This document shows, in pieces, positions 27,710-38,714 of a stretch of 64,000 nucleotides of DNA; the stretch's first letter is position 1, and each line of letters starts with the position of its first letter. The translations under genes were made by a program, and so were the position numbers. The notes under the pieces were generated by a model, which was not told the origin of the DNA, made no database searches, and saw only the letters and a list, made by a program, of their open reading frames with translations. The DNA lies in NCBI GenBank assembly GCA_016868855.1, contig VGFP01000003.1, positions 124,001 through 188,000 on the forward strand. Direction: 5' to 3'. This DNA comes from Bacteroidota bacterium. GTDB lineage: Bacteria; Bacteroidota; Bacteroidia; Chitinophagales; Chitinophagaceae.

Positions 27710-28763
27710 GAGTGAGCTTACTTGCGTTCTCTGCAAATTGCAGGGCGTCTATCAGTTCACCGATATTGCCGTTGAGCACTTCATGAAGATTGTAGAGCGT
27801 CATTCCGATTCGGTGGTCTGTAACCCTTCCCTGTGGAAAATTGTAGGTGCGTATTTTCGCTGAGCGGTCACCCGTGCTGACCAAGCTTTTTCTGTGTCTG
27901 GAGATTTCATCTTCCTGTTTTCTAACCTGTTCCTCGTATAAACGGGTTCTGAGCATTTGCATTGCTTTTTCTCTGTTGCCGAGCTGGGTTCTTTCGGTTT
28001 GACAGATCACCACGGTTCCGGTTGGAATATGGGTAAGCATCACCTTGGTTTCCACCTTGTTGACGTTTTGTCCGCCTGCACCTCCACTTCGGGCAGTTTC
28101 CATCTTAACATCGCTCTCCCTTATTTCAACATCTACCTCCTCGGCTTCAGGCATCACAGCAACGGTCGCTGCACTGGTATGCACCCTTCCGCTGGCCTCA
28201 GTATTCGGTACCCTTTGCACGCGGTGTACACCACTTTCAAATTTCAATGTGCCATACACATCCTCACCAGTTACTTCCAGCTGTGCTTCTTTGTATCCTC
28301 CTACGGTCCCCTCGCTTTCAGAAAGCAATGCTGTTTTCCAGCCCTTTCCTTCACAATACCTGATGTACATCCTCAAAAGATCGCCTGCGAACAAAGAGGC
28401 TTCGTCACCTCCGGTTCCGGCCCTGATTTCAAGAATTGCATTTTTCTCATCCTGGGGATCTTTTGGAATCAGCATATTTCTGATTTGCTTTTCCAACTCC
28501 TCTTTTCGAAGATCAAGATCATCTGTTTCTGCTTTGGCCAATTCTCTGAGCTCTTCATCATCTCCCATCAAAGCCTCGCGGTTGAATTCAACAACAGACA
28601 AAATGCGTTTGTATTGCTCGTATGCAAGAACTATTTTCTCTAAACTTCTGTACTCCTTTGAAAGTTGACTGAAACGCTTGTTGTCGTTTACAACTTCCGG
28701 ATTGGTCAGGGCAACCCCGATGTCATCAAATTTGGCTTTTATGGCTTCCAGCTTATCTAACAT
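27705..28763 (-). CDS. prfA: Peptide chain release factor 1
   Basis: Releases finished peptides at UAA and UAG. The 352-residue protein has the catalytic GGQ motif (230-232, in [12 protein letters not shown]). The anticodon-like site reads PNT at 186-188, in RVPNTEASG, fitting the RF1 PxT pattern and not the SPF of RF2; there is no frameshift as in prfB. It is divergent from the amidohydrolase gene and has a good promoter upstream. Confidence 0.97.
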   Translation of the reverse strand: MLDKLEAIKAKFDDIGVALTNPEVVNDNKRFSQLSKEYRSLEKIVLAYEQYKRILSVVEFNREALMGDDEELRELAKAETDDLDLRKEELEKQIRNMLIPKDPQDEKNAILEIRAGTGGDEASLFAGDLLRMYIRYCEGKGWKTALLSESEGTVGGYKEAQLEVTGEDVYGTLKFESGVHRVQRVPNTEASGRVHTSAATVAVMPEAEEVDVEIRESDVKMETARSGGAGGQNVNKVETKVMLTHIPTGTVVICQTERTQLGNREKAMQMLRTRLYEEQVRKQEDEISRHRKSLVSTGDRSAKIRTYNFPQGRVTDHRIGMTLYNLHEVLNGNIGELIDALQFAENASKLTQ

Positions 28764-28806
28764 ATTATTATCAGTACCGGAGATGATTAATGTTTAATTT
28801 AGTGCG

Positions 28807-28814
28807 CAAAGTTA
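28807..28814 (-). promoter_or_regulatory. -7 promoter element for prfA
   Basis: The minus strand reads TAACTTTG, an exact TAnnTTTG match, with CTTG about 22 bases further upstream as a possible -33. The predicted leader is about 38 nt. The -33 part would lie inside the start of the divergent amidohydrolase gene. Confidence 0.55.
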
Positions 28815-28826
28815 CTTCATTCTGAG

Positions 28827-30005
28827 ATGAATTACCGCAAGTTTCAAGCCGATTACCTTTTTGATGGATATGAATTGTTTGGTCCTGATCACGCACTGAT
28901 CACTTCAACAGAGGGCACGGTGATCGACATCATTCCAGCTGCAGAGGCTGGAGATGAAGTGTTGAAACTAAATGGAATCATCTCCCCGGGATTCATTAAT
29001 GCACATTGCCATCTGGAACTTAGCCACATGAAGGATGTGATTCCACCTTCAACAGGACTGATACCATTTCTTTTGGATGTAGTTGGAAAAAGAGAATTTC
29101 CGCAGGAACTGATTCTGGAGAAAATCAAATTGGCAGAACAGGAAATGGAAGAGAGCGGAATTGTTGCTGTGGGTGATATCGGCAATACCGCAGACACCAT
29201 TCCAACAAAAATCAGCAGCAAATTAAAATGGAACAATTTTGTGGAAGTGCTGTGCTTCAGTGATCAAATGTCTGACCAAAGGATGATGCAGTACAATGGA
29301 GTGCTCAAGCGTTTTAAAGAAGCAGAGGAAACATACAATATTGAGCACTGCACATCCAATCTGGTTCCCCATGCTCCCTATACCATCAGCGATGTAACAT
29401 TCAAACGCATCAATGAACAAACGACTGGTGCAGTCATCAGTATGCACAACCAGGAAAATCCCGCTGAAGATGAATTGTACAGAAGCGGGAAAGGTGAGTA
29501 CCTGCAATTTTTAGGAAAATTTGGTTTCGACCAATCTCCTTTTCCAACAACCGGAAAATCTGCCATGCAATCATGTTTGCCGCATTTCAATAAAAACCAA
29601 AGAGTTATATTGGTTCACAACACGTTTACAAGTCAGGCAGATATCAGTTTTGCTGCACAATATGCAAAGCAATACTTGGCTGGATTGCATTACTGCTTAT
29701 GCATCAACGCAAACTTATACATTGAAAACAAAACACCTCCAGTTGAATTGTTGATGAAAAACAACTGTGAAATAGTGTTAGGGACAGACAGCTACAGCAG
29801 CAATTGGCAACTGAGCATTGCAGCAGAGATAAAAACCATCAAAGAAAAATTTCCCAATATACCCCTTGAAACGATTTTAAAATGGGCCACTTCCAATGGT
29901 GCAAAAGCACTCAACAGAATCCATGAACTGGGAAGTTTTGAGAAAGGGAAACACCCAGGAGTGGTTCTCTTGCAAAATGATTTCAATTCCCGCAGGTTGC
30001 TTTGA
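28827..30005 (+). CDS. Amidohydrolase-family deaminase/hydrolase
   Basis: Metal-dependent hydrolase of 392 residues in the amidohydrolase (TIM-barrel) superfamily, chlorohydrolase/deaminase branch. Metal ligands are H60 and H62 in [11 protein letters not shown]; further ligands are likely in the VHNTF stretch and in LGTDSYSSN, and [14 protein letters not shown] aligns with the substrate-site HxxE region. Candidate activities include cytosine-, guanine- or aminodeoxyfutalosine-type deaminases; no menaquinone genes are nearby to support the last. Its stop abuts convergent recO with no gap. Confidence 0.82.
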   Translation: MNYRKFQADYLFDGYELFGPDHALITSTEGTVIDIIPAAEAGDEVLKLNGIISPGFINAHCHLELSHMKDVIPPSTGLIPFLLDVVGKREFPQELILEKIKLAEQEMEESGIVAVGDIGNTADTIPTKISSKLKWNNFVEVLCFSDQMSDQRMMQYNGVLKRFKEAEETYNIEHCTSNLVPHAPYTISDVTFKRINEQTTGAVISMHNQENPAEDELYRSGKGEYLQFLGKFGFDQSPFPTTGKSAMQSCLPHFNKNQRVILVHNTFTSQADISFAAQYAKQYLAGLHYCLCINANLYIENKTPPVELLMKNNCEIVLGTDSYSSNWQLSIAAEIKTIKEKFPNIPLETILKWATSNGAKALNRIHELGSFEKGKHPGVVLLQNDFNSRRLL

Positions 30006-30752
30006 TCATTCTTCCAATACTGTACGAATAACGGACAATGATTTTAGCTTGAAGAACGGATGTATATGCATGGCATAAAATTGCAGCAGATCGTCGATCA
30101 ATTGATTTCGCTGATGCCTGTTCATTTTGATTTCGCCCAATTCTTCGATCTGCATGGTGCGCAGCAACTGAGCAACTTTTTCACTCAAAGGTGGTTGAAC
30201 AGCAATTACATGCGATGGATTCAAAGAAACAAATTTTCCCTCATGCAAATCAAGAAATTGGTTTGTATGAGAATAATTATCCATCAATCTGAATCCAAAA
30301 AAGTGAGAGAGATGGACGATGAAAAACAAGGGTAAGTTGGCAAGCTGATGCTCTTCTGATTTATACAATCCGGTTACAATATCTTCTAAAAAATAAAATA
30401 GATCAGCATGTGCATCTGGTTGTTTCAGACAGTTTTGCAGCAACTCCATCATAAAAAGCAAGATCGCATTGCGGGTAACATGAGATATATTTTCCTGATG
30501 CTGTATCAGCGGCTTGACTTCCTTGATGCGCTGTAATGTTTGTCGCTCGTTGTGATAAACAATCATATCCAAGAGACTTCCAGGTTGCAATTGCGCTGGG
30601 TGAAAAGTGGAATTTTTTTTGTTGGTTCTGACTCCATTCACCATGTACTGTTGGAGCCCGAATATTTCGGTAAAAACAGAAACCACCAATGATGTTTCAC
30701 CATACTTAACCGTTCGCAGTACAATTCCTTTGGTATGATGAATGGATGACAT
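30006..30752 (-). CDS. recO: DNA repair protein RecO
   Basis: Loads RecA onto SSB-coated single-strand DNA with RecR. From the ATG at 30752 the protein is 248 residues and begins with the OB-fold signature HHTKGIVLRTVKYGETS; the track start at 30869 would run into the neighbouring gene. The zinc-finger cysteines of some RecO proteins are not visible, as often in Bacteroidota. It lies 2 bp after the PorZ-like gene; I recall recO and porZ as neighbours in other Bacteroidota. Confidence 0.92.
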   Translation of the reverse strand: MSSIHHTKGIVLRTVKYGETSLVVSVFTEIFGLQQYMVNGVRTNKKNSTFHPAQLQPGSLLDMIVYHNERQTLQRIKEVKPLIQHQENISHVTRNAILLFMMELLQNCLKQPDAHADLFYFLEDIVTGLYKSEEHQLANLPLFFIVHLSHFFGFRLMDNYSHTNQFLDLHEGKFVSLNPSHVIAVQPPLSEKVAQLLRTMQIEELGEIKMNRHQRNQLIDDLLQFYAMHIHPFFKLKSLSVIRTVLEE

Positions 30753-30754
30753 GT

Positions 30755-33031
30755 CTACTTGATAAAAAATATTTTTCCAACAACATGATCCGAATTGTCT
30801 TGATTGGAAACAATTATCAAATAGGCTCCGGAATTGACGCGTTCTCCTTTGTAGTTTCGCCCATTCCAAATGGCTTGTCCTCCCAGCGATCTGGTTTGGT
30901 AAACCAATCTGCCATCCAGTTCGGTTATTTTAACCCAAGCATTCAATGGCAATTCTTTGACTGCGATGCTGCCACTGTATCCTGAGGGAACAGGGTTGGG
31001 AAATACAATGGGTTTTTTGATTGCTTCAACTGCTGAAGTTGCGGAACTTCTGTAGGATGAAATACCAGATGAGGTCATAAAAAATACTTCTCCTGTTATG
31101 CCCTGTATCAGGATGGATAGTACTTGATTGTTCAGCAGTTTGCTGTTGTCTGACGTAAATCGATGAACCACTTTTTGTCCATCTGCACTGAGCAACCAAA
31201 CACCGTTGTTGGTGGCAATCCATTTCCTGTCTGCCCCATCGATCTTGATGTCATTGATTGTTTCGTTAGAAAGCAACAATCCTGCAAAATTATCCAGTTG
31301 AACAACAGGTAGTGTGGCCTCACAGTTTCTGAACAAATCAGTCCCGCATTGAATAATCCCTACTCCTTTGTCGGTTCCAACCCAGATATTGCCTGACTGA
31401 TCTTCGGCGACCGACAAAACATTGGAAGATGGAAGATTTCCTCTTCCTGTGCCCTGTTGAAAAATCTTCCATTGGTCGTCGTTTGTAGCATCGATCGTAT
31501 TGTTGTCATCAAAGCAAATCAGTCCGGATGCATTGAAACTCGTTATCCATTTTCTTCCTTGCGCATCAACCATGATTTTGTTGAGCAAGTTTTTTTCGAT
31601 GGAGAATGGAATGGAAAAATGCTTCCATGTTCCATCCTTCTTCTTTACGACCAGCGGTTGATTGGTGTTGGGATTGGTCATCCACAAGTTGGTTGATGGA
31701 TCAAATGCCAATGATGCAATTCGGCACAGTCCGGCTTGATCCCTATCCGATTGAAGTCCGTTTGTTGTAATCCCGGTTACTGTATACTTATCATCCTTTT
31801 CAATGGCAAGCAATCCAGTCCCTTTGGTTCCTATGTAAATTTTTCCTGTTATTGGTTCAATCACTGCAGATCCGAAATCAGCCATATTGGAAAAAACGCC
31901 AAATGCAGCAGGAACATAATTTTTCCACTTGTCGTTCAAAAGCACATAGCATTCATTTTTCTTTTCGGTATTGAACAAATTGAGATGATCACCAGCAACT
32001 GCTACCAATATACCTTCTTTGAAATCGCCTTGGCCAAAGGCCAGACCCGCGGGACCATTGGGTGATATTTGCTGGGAAGTGTTTGCTTGAATTTTGATAA
32101 GTCCGTTGCTTGCATCTCCCACCCAAAATCCTGTTCCATCTGGAATACAATCAATGATGTTAGTAAATTGGTTGGAGGTGATTTGTTGTGGCGTTGCTGT
32201 TGGGGCAGTGAAATAGGTGATGGATCCGATTCCTTTGTTTGTCTCAAACACAAACAATTTATTCTCCTTTGTTTTTACACCACTGATAGAATTTTTTGTT
32301 GCATAAAAGAATTTCCATTTCCCCCCATCCATGACGAATAAACTGTCACGCGATTGGATGAGCAATGACTCTCCCCATTTGCACATGTATGTGGGAAGAA
32401 TTTGCCGGTTGGGTGAATCGAATGAACTCCAGCTTCTGAAATCACTCAGTGTTGACATGTTGAATGCAGCTGATTGAATACCCAAAGAAGTATTCGCATA
32501 AATACTGTTTCCGATGATAGCAGTTTGATACACTTCTACTGAAGCCCCATCCCTGCGGGGAAAGTAAGTGCCGACAATTTCATATTTGTAGGGATCCATT
32601 GCAACGATGCCAAAGTTGGTCGAAATAAATGCCAGCTGATCTTTCCAGGAGATATGATGTATTTTTTTATCTGGAACAATTTTACTGAGCTTGATATCAG
32701 GTTGGTTTCTTACTGTAGATCCCGTGATGACATCAAGATTACCATTTTCATACCCAATGATGATCTTGTTGCCCAATGGTTGTTTGGAAAACACCCGAAT
32801 GTCTACATCCGTCAGTCCATTGGATTTTGAATAGACCTGAAATTCTTTTTTGGAAAGATCATAGCTGAAATAACCATTTGGAGATGCAGCGACAATGTAC
32901 TGCTGCATTGAATCGACCGCAATGATCTGCCGCATGGAAAGATGATCTCGCCACCATCCAATTGGCTTTAACTGCGATTGACCCATCAACACAGCTGAAA
33001 GAAATACGAGCAGCAGCAAGACATATTTCAT
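30755..33031 (-). CDS. porZ: PorZ-like type IX secretion component
   Basis: Exported protein of 758 residues: a signal peptide (1-19), then two-component-regulator-type beta-propeller repeats (DLSKKEFQVYSKSNGLTD, GNIWVGTDKGVG and similar), then a C-terminal sorting domain of about 80 residues starting at VFPNPV and ending in VGKIFFIK. The early WWRDHL motif followed by propeller blades is typical of PorZ, which sits on the cell surface in the type IX attachment complex and presents anionic LPS to cargo. It implies that the organism has a type IX system. Other propeller proteins with a sorting domain are the alternative, but neighbourhood with recO supports PorZ. Confidence 0.82.
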   Translation of the reverse strand: MKYVLLLLVFLSAVLMGQSQLKPIGWWRDHLSMRQIIAVDSMQQYIVAASPNGYFSYDLSKKEFQVYSKSNGLTDVDIRVFSKQPLGNKIIIGYENGNLDVITGSTVRNQPDIKLSKIVPDKKIHHISWKDQLAFISTNFGIVAMDPYKYEIVGTYFPRRDGASVEVYQTAIIGNSIYANTSLGIQSAAFNMSTLSDFRSWSSFDSPNRQILPTYMCKWGESLLIQSRDSLFVMDGGKWKFFYATKNSISGVKTKENKLFVFETNKGIGSITYFTAPTATPQQITSNQFTNIIDCIPDGTGFWVGDASNGLIKIQANTSQQISPNGPAGLAFGQGDFKEGILVAVAGDHLNLFNTEKKNECYVLLNDKWKNYVPAAFGVFSNMADFGSAVIEPITGKIYIGTKGTGLLAIEKDDKYTVTGITTNGLQSDRDQAGLCRIASLAFDPSTNLWMTNPNTNQPLVVKKKDGTWKHFSIPFSIEKNLLNKIMVDAQGRKWITSFNASGLICFDDNNTIDATNDDQWKIFQQGTGRGNLPSSNVLSVAEDQSGNIWVGTDKGVGIIQCGTDLFRNCEATLPVVQLDNFAGLLLSNETINDIKIDGADRKWIATNNGVWLLSADGQKVVHRFTSDNSKLLNNQVLSILIQGITGEVFFMTSSGISSYRSSATSAVEAIKKPIVFPNPVPSGYSGSIAVKELPLNAWVKITELDGRLVYQTRSLGGQAIWNGRNYKGERVNSGAYLIIVSNQDNSDHVVGKIFFIK

Positions 33032-33123
33032 GGTTTAAAATTACTGATTTAACTGCTGAGCGGCTGTTAAAAAGATCAAGTCAAAAAGATTAATTTTCTT
33101 TCCTTTGTATTAAATATGTACAT

Positions 33124-35454
33124 ATGTGGTTAAAGATTGCCAAAGGAGTTTTGAAGTATCGGTGGATACTGTTATCAGCACTGATCTTATTCAGCTCATA
33201 CATGGCAATTGAAGCAAGCAAAGTCAAGTTGTCTTATGATTTTGCAAGAGCCATCCCTACCGATCATCCCAAGTATCAGCAATACCTTGATTTCAAAAAA
33301 ACCTTTGGAGAGGATGGCAACCTGCTTACCATTGGATTTCAAAGTGATTCTTTTTTTACCCTGAAAAATTTCAACGCCAATCAACATTTACAAGATGTCA
33401 TCCAGAAAATAAATGGTGTTGAAGACATCATAAGTGTTGAACGTGCTGTTTACCTGGCAAGAAACGATAGCAGTTCCAAGCTTGTGGCAACCAGGATTTT
33501 CCCTGCTGAAATAAAAAATCAAGTTGAGCTGGACAGTTTGAAGCATGTTTTTCTTTCGCTTCCTTTTTACAGGGGACTCATCTATAATCCTGCAACCAAT
33601 GCTTACTTGATGGGGATCCGCATCAACAAAGAAATTCTTGGGTCCAAAGAGAGAGAGCGAACTGTGGGAGAAATTGAAGCAGCAGCAACTTCATTTTCCA
33701 ATGAAACAAAATTGGATCTGCACTTGAGTGGTCTACCGTTGATCAGAACCAATGTTGCCATCAAGATTGCCAATGAGATGAAATGGTTTCTCTTGGGCTC
33801 TCTTGCACTTTCAGCATTGATCTTGTTCATCTTTTTCAGATCGCTGAGCACCGTGATGCTCTCTTTGGGAGTCGTTATCATTGGAGTGATCTACAGCTTG
33901 GCGTCTATTCACATGTTGGGATATAAAATAACCCTGCTGACCGCCTTGATACCCCCATTGATTGTGGTCATTGGTATTCCCAATTGCATCTACTTCCTGA
34001 ATAAATTCCATGCTTCTTATATCAAGACAGGTGACAAAAAACAATCAATCGTTGATATGATCAGCAAGATGGGCGTTGTCACGTTGTTCTGCAACATCAG
34101 TGCAGCATTGGGATTTGCAGTTTTTGCACTGACCAAAAGTGTTGTACTGAAAGAATTTGGTGTGGTAGCGGGCATCAACATCATGTTGCTATTTTTCATC
34201 ACCATCATTTTAGTTCCCATCTCACTTTATTACATGAAAGCACCTAAGTCCAAACACGTTCAATACCTGTACAACAAATGGCTGCTTGCTCTTTTGACAA
34301 GTATTGAGAAATGGGTATTCGCCCATCAAAAAATGGTATACATTGCCACGGCTGCACTGCTTATTGTTTCTATAGCCGGAATATTCAAATTAAAAACCCA
34401 GTCATTCATTGTTGATGATCTGCCAAAGGAGGACCGCATTTACACTGACCTGAGATTTTTTGAAACCCATTTCAAAGGCATCATGCCACTTGAAATCATC
34501 GTCGATACCAAACGAAAGAATGGCATAGCAGGAACGAGGGCATTGACGGTGTACGAAAAAGTAGACGCCTATTCCCAACAAATTGCGAGTCATGCATCCA
34601 TAGCAAAACCTTTGTCACTTGCCGAAGGATTGAAATTTGCCAAACAGGCATTTTACGATGGTGACAGCAACAATTACTCCATGCCGAATGCATTTGATGG
34701 TGCCTTTCTTGCAGATTATATGAAACCCGGACAATCATCCAATTCAAATGGCAGTTCCTTGCAAAAATTGATGTCTTCGTTTGTTGACAGCAACCGACAA
34801 ACCACAAGAATCAGTGTTAACATGGCGGATTTAGGAAGTGAAAAAATGCCCATGCTGATTGACAGTTTGCAAAAAGAAGCATACATCCATTTTGATTCCA
34901 CCAAATACAACATTCACCTCACCGGTTCCAGCATCACTTTTCTGGAAGGAAGTATTTTCATCATACAAGGATTGAAGGAAAGCATTCTGTGGGCATTTCT
35001 GTTTATTTCACTTTGCATGCTATACCTTTTCAAGAACCTAAGAATCCTGGTTTGCTCTCTGATTCCAAACCTGATTCCATTGGTAATGACCGCGGGACTC
35101 ATGGGTTGGGTTGGCATCAATATTAAGCCATCTACTGTACTCGTTTTCAGTGTTGCGCTTGGTATTGCGATTGACATCACCATCAGATTTCTGGTCAATT
35201 TCAAACAAGAACTGCCAGTTGCAAGGGGCGATATCAAACAAACTGTTGTTCTGACCATTCGGGATACCGGTATCAGCATCGTCTACACCTCCCTCGTTTT
35301 GATTGCAGGTTTTATCATTTTCGCGTTCAGCGGATTTGGAAGTACCCAAGCATTGGGTTGGCTGACCTCCTTCACCCTATATACAGCTACATTGACCAAC
35401 CTCATCCTCCTTCCGGTCATCCTAGTTTTGATTAAAAAATTAGATATTAATTAA
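33124..35454 (+). CDS. RND-superfamily exporter (MMPL/patched-like)
   Basis: Inner-membrane protein of 776 residues made of two similar halves, each with one N-terminal membrane helix, a large extracytoplasmic loop and a cluster of five helices, about 12 in all. The second half contains FSVALGIAIDITIRF, the intramembrane acidic motif of proton-driven RND proteins. It has no membrane-fusion or outer-membrane partner beside it, so it belongs to the hydrophobe/lipid-transporting (MMPL, HpnN-like) group rather than drug-efflux AcrB. It is divergent from porZ by 92 bp. Substrate unknown; lipids or hopanoids are typical. Confidence 0.85.
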   Translation: MWLKIAKGVLKYRWILLSALILFSSYMAIEASKVKLSYDFARAIPTDHPKYQQYLDFKKTFGEDGNLLTIGFQSDSFFTLKNFNANQHLQDVIQKINGVEDIISVERAVYLARNDSSSKLVATRIFPAEIKNQVELDSLKHVFLSLPFYRGLIYNPATNAYLMGIRINKEILGSKERERTVGEIEAAATSFSNETKLDLHLSGLPLIRTNVAIKIANEMKWFLLGSLALSALILFIFFRSLSTVMLSLGVVIIGVIYSLASIHMLGYKITLLTALIPPLIVVIGIPNCIYFLNKFHASYIKTGDKKQSIVDMISKMGVVTLFCNISAALGFAVFALTKSVVLKEFGVVAGINIMLLFFITIILVPISLYYMKAPKSKHVQYLYNKWLLALLTSIEKWVFAHQKMVYIATAALLIVSIAGIFKLKTQSFIVDDLPKEDRIYTDLRFFETHFKGIMPLEIIVDTKRKNGIAGTRALTVYEKVDAYSQQIASHASIAKPLSLAEGLKFAKQAFYDGDSNNYSMPNAFDGAFLADYMKPGQSSNSNGSSLQKLMSSFVDSNRQTTRISVNMADLGSEKMPMLIDSLQKEAYIHFDSTKYNIHLTGSSITFLEGSIFIIQGLKESILWAFLFISLCMLYLFKNLRILVCSLIPNLIPLVMTAGLMGWVGINIKPSTVLVFSVALGIAIDITIRFLVNFKQELPVARGDIKQTVVLTIRDTGISIVYTSLVLIAGFIIFAFSGFGSTQALGWLTSFTLYTATLTNLILLPVILVLIKKLDIN

Positions 35455-35616
35455 TATTTAATCTTAAAATAGCTGAAAATTATATATTTTCTAACTTTAT
35501 TCGATATTTTGCCGGTTTTTACAGTTTTGTAGAGATTGTACTAGATTTTTTCAAATACATGTCCTGTTTTTTCAGGGACTTTGACAAACAAATCCCTTTC
35601 CTTGTTTGTCTTGTTA

Positions 35617-35624
35617 TAACTTTG
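35617..35624 (+). promoter_or_regulatory. -7 promoter element for the SusC/SusD operon
   Basis: TAACTTTG matches TAnnTTTG exactly and lies 33 bases before the susC ATG. The region upstream (35455-35600) is very AT-rich. No clean -33 element is visible at the expected spacing. Confidence 0.5.
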
Positions 35625-35657
35625 CACTTCCTTAATAAATTATCAACAAAAAGAGCT

Positions 35658-38600
35658 ATGAAGAATTTGCTTACACTTCTATTAGCCTTTGCTTCCATGC
35701 TGCAGTTTACCCTGGCACAAGCCATCAAGGTACAGGGTACTGTTCAGGACAGCCAAGGAAAAGGTATCCCCAATGTCACCATCACGATCAGTGGACAAAA
35801 AGGCGGTACTACATCTGACAAAGATGGAAACTTTACTTTGAACGTTAATTCACTTCAATCCAAACTCCTTTTTAGCTCAATCGGCTATAACAACGAAGAG
35901 GTTGCATTGAGTGGTAAATCAACCATCCAGGTTACTTTGACCAACAGCGAATCAAATCTTGGTGAAGTAGTTGTGGTTGGTTATGGTACACAAAGAAAAA
36001 AGGACCTCACTGGTTCTATTTCAAATGTCAGTGCTAATCAAATTAAGAATTTATCCCTCACTTCTCCCGAGCAGGCATTGCAGGGAAGGGTTGCGGGTGT
36101 GAATGTAACATCCAGTTCAGGAACGCCTGGTGGATCTGTTAACGTCAACGTACGTGGTATCGGTACCATCAGCGGTAACGCTCAGCCATTGTACGTGTTG
36201 GATGGAATTCCCATTGCAACGGGTTCTTTCTCTCAAATAGGGGTTGGTAACCAACTGCTAAACAGTTTGGCAGATGTGAATCCAAATGATATAGAGTCAA
36301 TCGATATATTGAAGGATGCGTCTGCAACGGCCATTTATGGCTCCAGAGGTGCGAATGGGGTTGTGTTAATAACAACCAAGAGAGGTAAAAACCAGAAAAC
36401 ACGTGTAAACTACAGCGGATACACTGGTAACCAATCAGTCTGGAGAAAAATCAAGCCTCTGTCAGGAAGGGACTTTCAGGAAATCCTTCAAGAATCATTA
36501 TTCAACAGATACAGCTCACTTTATGGCAATCAAGAACCATCATTTTATTTTGGTAGCGACGTACATGATAATTCTTACGTTAATACCAACTGGCAAGACG
36601 AAATTTTCAGGACTGCCCCTATCAACAGCCACGATATTAGTGCACAAGGCGGTAATGACAAAACCAAGTTTTATGCAGGTGGAAATTACTTCGATCAACA
36701 GGGCACGGTTGTTGGTTCCAGATTCCAACGTTACAACTTCAGAGTGAACTTAGATAACACAGTTTCTGATAAATTCAAAATAAGCAGTGGTATCTCTATC
36801 AGCAACAGCATTCAAAACAGGATTCAAAACGACAACAACATTTATGGTGTATTAAGCACTGCTGTATTGATGGCATCAGACATCCCTGTTAAGAACCCTG
36901 ATGGCACCTACGGAAAAGATCCCACCTCTTCAACAGAAAATCCACTATTGGCAGCCAAGGAAAACTTCAACAAAGTGTTCAACGGCCGTGTACTTGCAAA
37001 CATCAGCGCTGATTACCAGTTCTCAAAAGCATTGAGTTTCAAGGTGAATTTAGGTGCTGACTATGTAAGCTTGAATGAATCTCGTTTTTATCCATCTATC
37101 TCCAATGCAGGATCTGGTGTCAGAGGGCAAGCCACTGAGGCTTACAATAAAAGCCTTAACCTGATCAATGAAAATATTATAAACTTCAGAAAAGATTTTG
37201 GTAAACATGGCATCAATGCAGTGGGTGTTGCCTCTTATCAGACCCAAAATTTTGAATCCATTTTCGCATTAGCAGAAAATTTTCCCGGTAATTCGATTCG
37301 TAGACTTTCTGGTGGATCAGTGAAAAAAGAGGCTTCTACAAGCGGTAGCTCATTCGGTATTATAGGGTATGTTGGACGTTTCAACTATTCATATGATGGA
37401 AAATATTTATTCAGCGTCAGTTTGAGAAGGGATGGTTCATCCAACCTTGGAAGCACCACCAAATGGGGAACCTTCCCTGCGGTTTCTGCTGGATGGCGCA
37501 TATCTGATGAAAAATTCATGAGCAATGTGAAGTTCATCAACAACCTGAAATTGAGAGGTTCTCGCGGTTATAGCGGAAGCAACTCAGGCGGATTGTTTGC
37601 ATCTCTTCCTTTGATCAGTCCAGGTGCTAATTACCTGACATCTGCAGGCTTGACACCATCACAATTGGGTAACCCAAATCTGAGTTGGGAGACATCAATT
37701 CAAAATGATCTGGCCCTGGAATTAGGGCTTTTTAACAGAATCAACATTATCATTGAACTTTACAAAAGGAAAACAAATAACCTTTTGACAAGTCGTCAGT
37801 TGGTTGCTAACAGTGGCTTTCTCTCCGTGAACGACAACATCGGTGCCATCACAAACAAAGGAATTGAATTGGGATTAGATGGCACAATTGTCAATTACAA
37901 GAAATTCAACTGGAATACAAATTTCACTATTACATTACAAAAAAACAATGTCGATACCATTTATGGTGGCAACCCATTTGGATCAGGCTTCATGAGTTGG
38001 ATTCAACAAGGTCATCCTTTAAGTTCGTTCAGAGGATACAGGACACAAGGAATATTCCAGCAACTAAGTGAAATTGTCGCTGCCCGTGATGGTACTGCTG
38101 CAAGACCGGGTGATATTAAATGGAAGGATGTGGACAGTGATGGTCGTATCACCTCTGCAGATCAAGAAATTCTTGGAACTGCACTTCCAACATACTTCGG
38201 AAGCTTTACCAATACTTTCACACTTGGAAACTTTGAATTGACAGCTTTCTTTCAATTTGTAGGTGGTAATAAAATTGTCAATTACAACAGAGCTTTTGCA
38301 GAGGGGATGAACAGTGTTTTTGGACAATATGCAACTGTTTTGGATAGATGGACTAACACTAAGCCGTCAACAACCATGCCAAGAGCAGTATGGGGCGATC
38401 CAGCAAACAACAGAAGAGCTTCTGACAGATGGCTTGAAGATGGATCTTTCACCAGGTTGAAAAACTTATTGGCAGGTTACAACTTCAGTCAAAGTGCATT
38501 GAAGAAAATGAAAATTAGTTCTCTGAAACTATTCTTGCAGGCACAGAATCTTTTCACTTGGACCAAATACCAGGGATTTGACCCCGAGGTCAGCACCTTC

Positions 38601-38687
38601 ACGCTTACCAATACAGCCCAAGGAACTGATTTCTTGACCTTCCCTCAACCACGTATCATCACCTTTGGTATCAATGCTGGATTCTAA
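35658..38687 (+). CDS. SusC/RagA-family TonB-linked outer membrane receptor
   Basis: Outer-membrane importer of 1009 residues. The ATG at 35658 gives a proper signal peptide (about 1-22); the track start at 35559 adds an unlikely tail. After it come a CarboxypepD_reg-like domain (about 23-105), the SusC signature with VVVGYGTQRKKDLTGS, a plug domain with VNVRGIGTISGNAQPLYVLDG, and a long beta-barrel. No STN domain is present, so it does not signal to a FecR/sigma pair. It pairs with the SusD gene 27 bp downstream. No glycoside hydrolase or peptidase is adjacent, so the substrate is not evident. Confidence 0.95.
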   Translation: MKNLLTLLLAFASMLQFTLAQAIKVQGTVQDSQGKGIPNVTITISGQKGGTTSDKDGNFTLNVNSLQSKLLFSSIGYNNEEVALSGKSTIQVTLTNSESNLGEVVVVGYGTQRKKDLTGSISNVSANQIKNLSLTSPEQALQGRVAGVNVTSSSGTPGGSVNVNVRGIGTISGNAQPLYVLDGIPIATGSFSQIGVGNQLLNSLADVNPNDIESIDILKDASATAIYGSRGANGVVLITTKRGKNQKTRVNYSGYTGNQSVWRKIKPLSGRDFQEILQESLFNRYSSLYGNQEPSFYFGSDVHDNSYVNTNWQDEIFRTAPINSHDISAQGGNDKTKFYAGGNYFDQQGTVVGSRFQRYNFRVNLDNTVSDKFKISSGISISNSIQNRIQNDNNIYGVLSTAVLMASDIPVKNPDGTYGKDPTSSTENPLLAAKENFNKVFNGRVLANISADYQFSKALSFKVNLGADYVSLNESRFYPSISNAGSGVRGQATEAYNKSLNLINENIINFRKDFGKHGINAVGVASYQTQNFESIFALAENFPGNSIRRLSGGSVKKEASTSGSSFGIIGYVGRFNYSYDGKYLFSVSLRRDGSSNLGSTTKWGTFPAVSAGWRISDEKFMSNVKFINNLKLRGSRGYSGSNSGGLFASLPLISPGANYLTSAGLTPSQLGNPNLSWETSIQNDLALELGLFNRINIIIELYKRKTNNLLTSRQLVANSGFLSVNDNIGAITNKGIELGLDGTIVNYKKFNWNTNFTITLQKNNVDTIYGGNPFGSGFMSWIQQGHPLSSFRGYRTQGIFQQLSEIVAARDGTAARPGDIKWKDVDSDGRITSADQEILGTALPTYFGSFTNTFTLGNFELTAFFQFVGGNKIVNYNRAFAEGMNSVFGQYATVLDRWTNTKPSTTMPRAVWGDPANNRRASDRWLEDGSFTRLKNLLAGYNFSQSALKKMKISSLKLFLQAQNLFTWTKYQGFDPEVSTFTLTNTAQGTDFLTFPQPRIITFGINAGF

Positions 38688-38714
38688 TTCGATACACTTT
38701 AAATTATCATAGAA

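Noticed and set aside
27957-28668. Two long plus-strand ORFs inside prfA (228 and 207 residues)
   Set aside because: Both are opposite the GGQ-containing prfA frame, and their composition (Ser/Pro/Cys-rich) is typical of antisense frames.
35561-35579. Hairpin GTCCTG/CAGGGAC before susC
   Set aside because: Short, with a bulged G and a T-only loop; it lies upstream of the -7 element and would not be in the mRNA.
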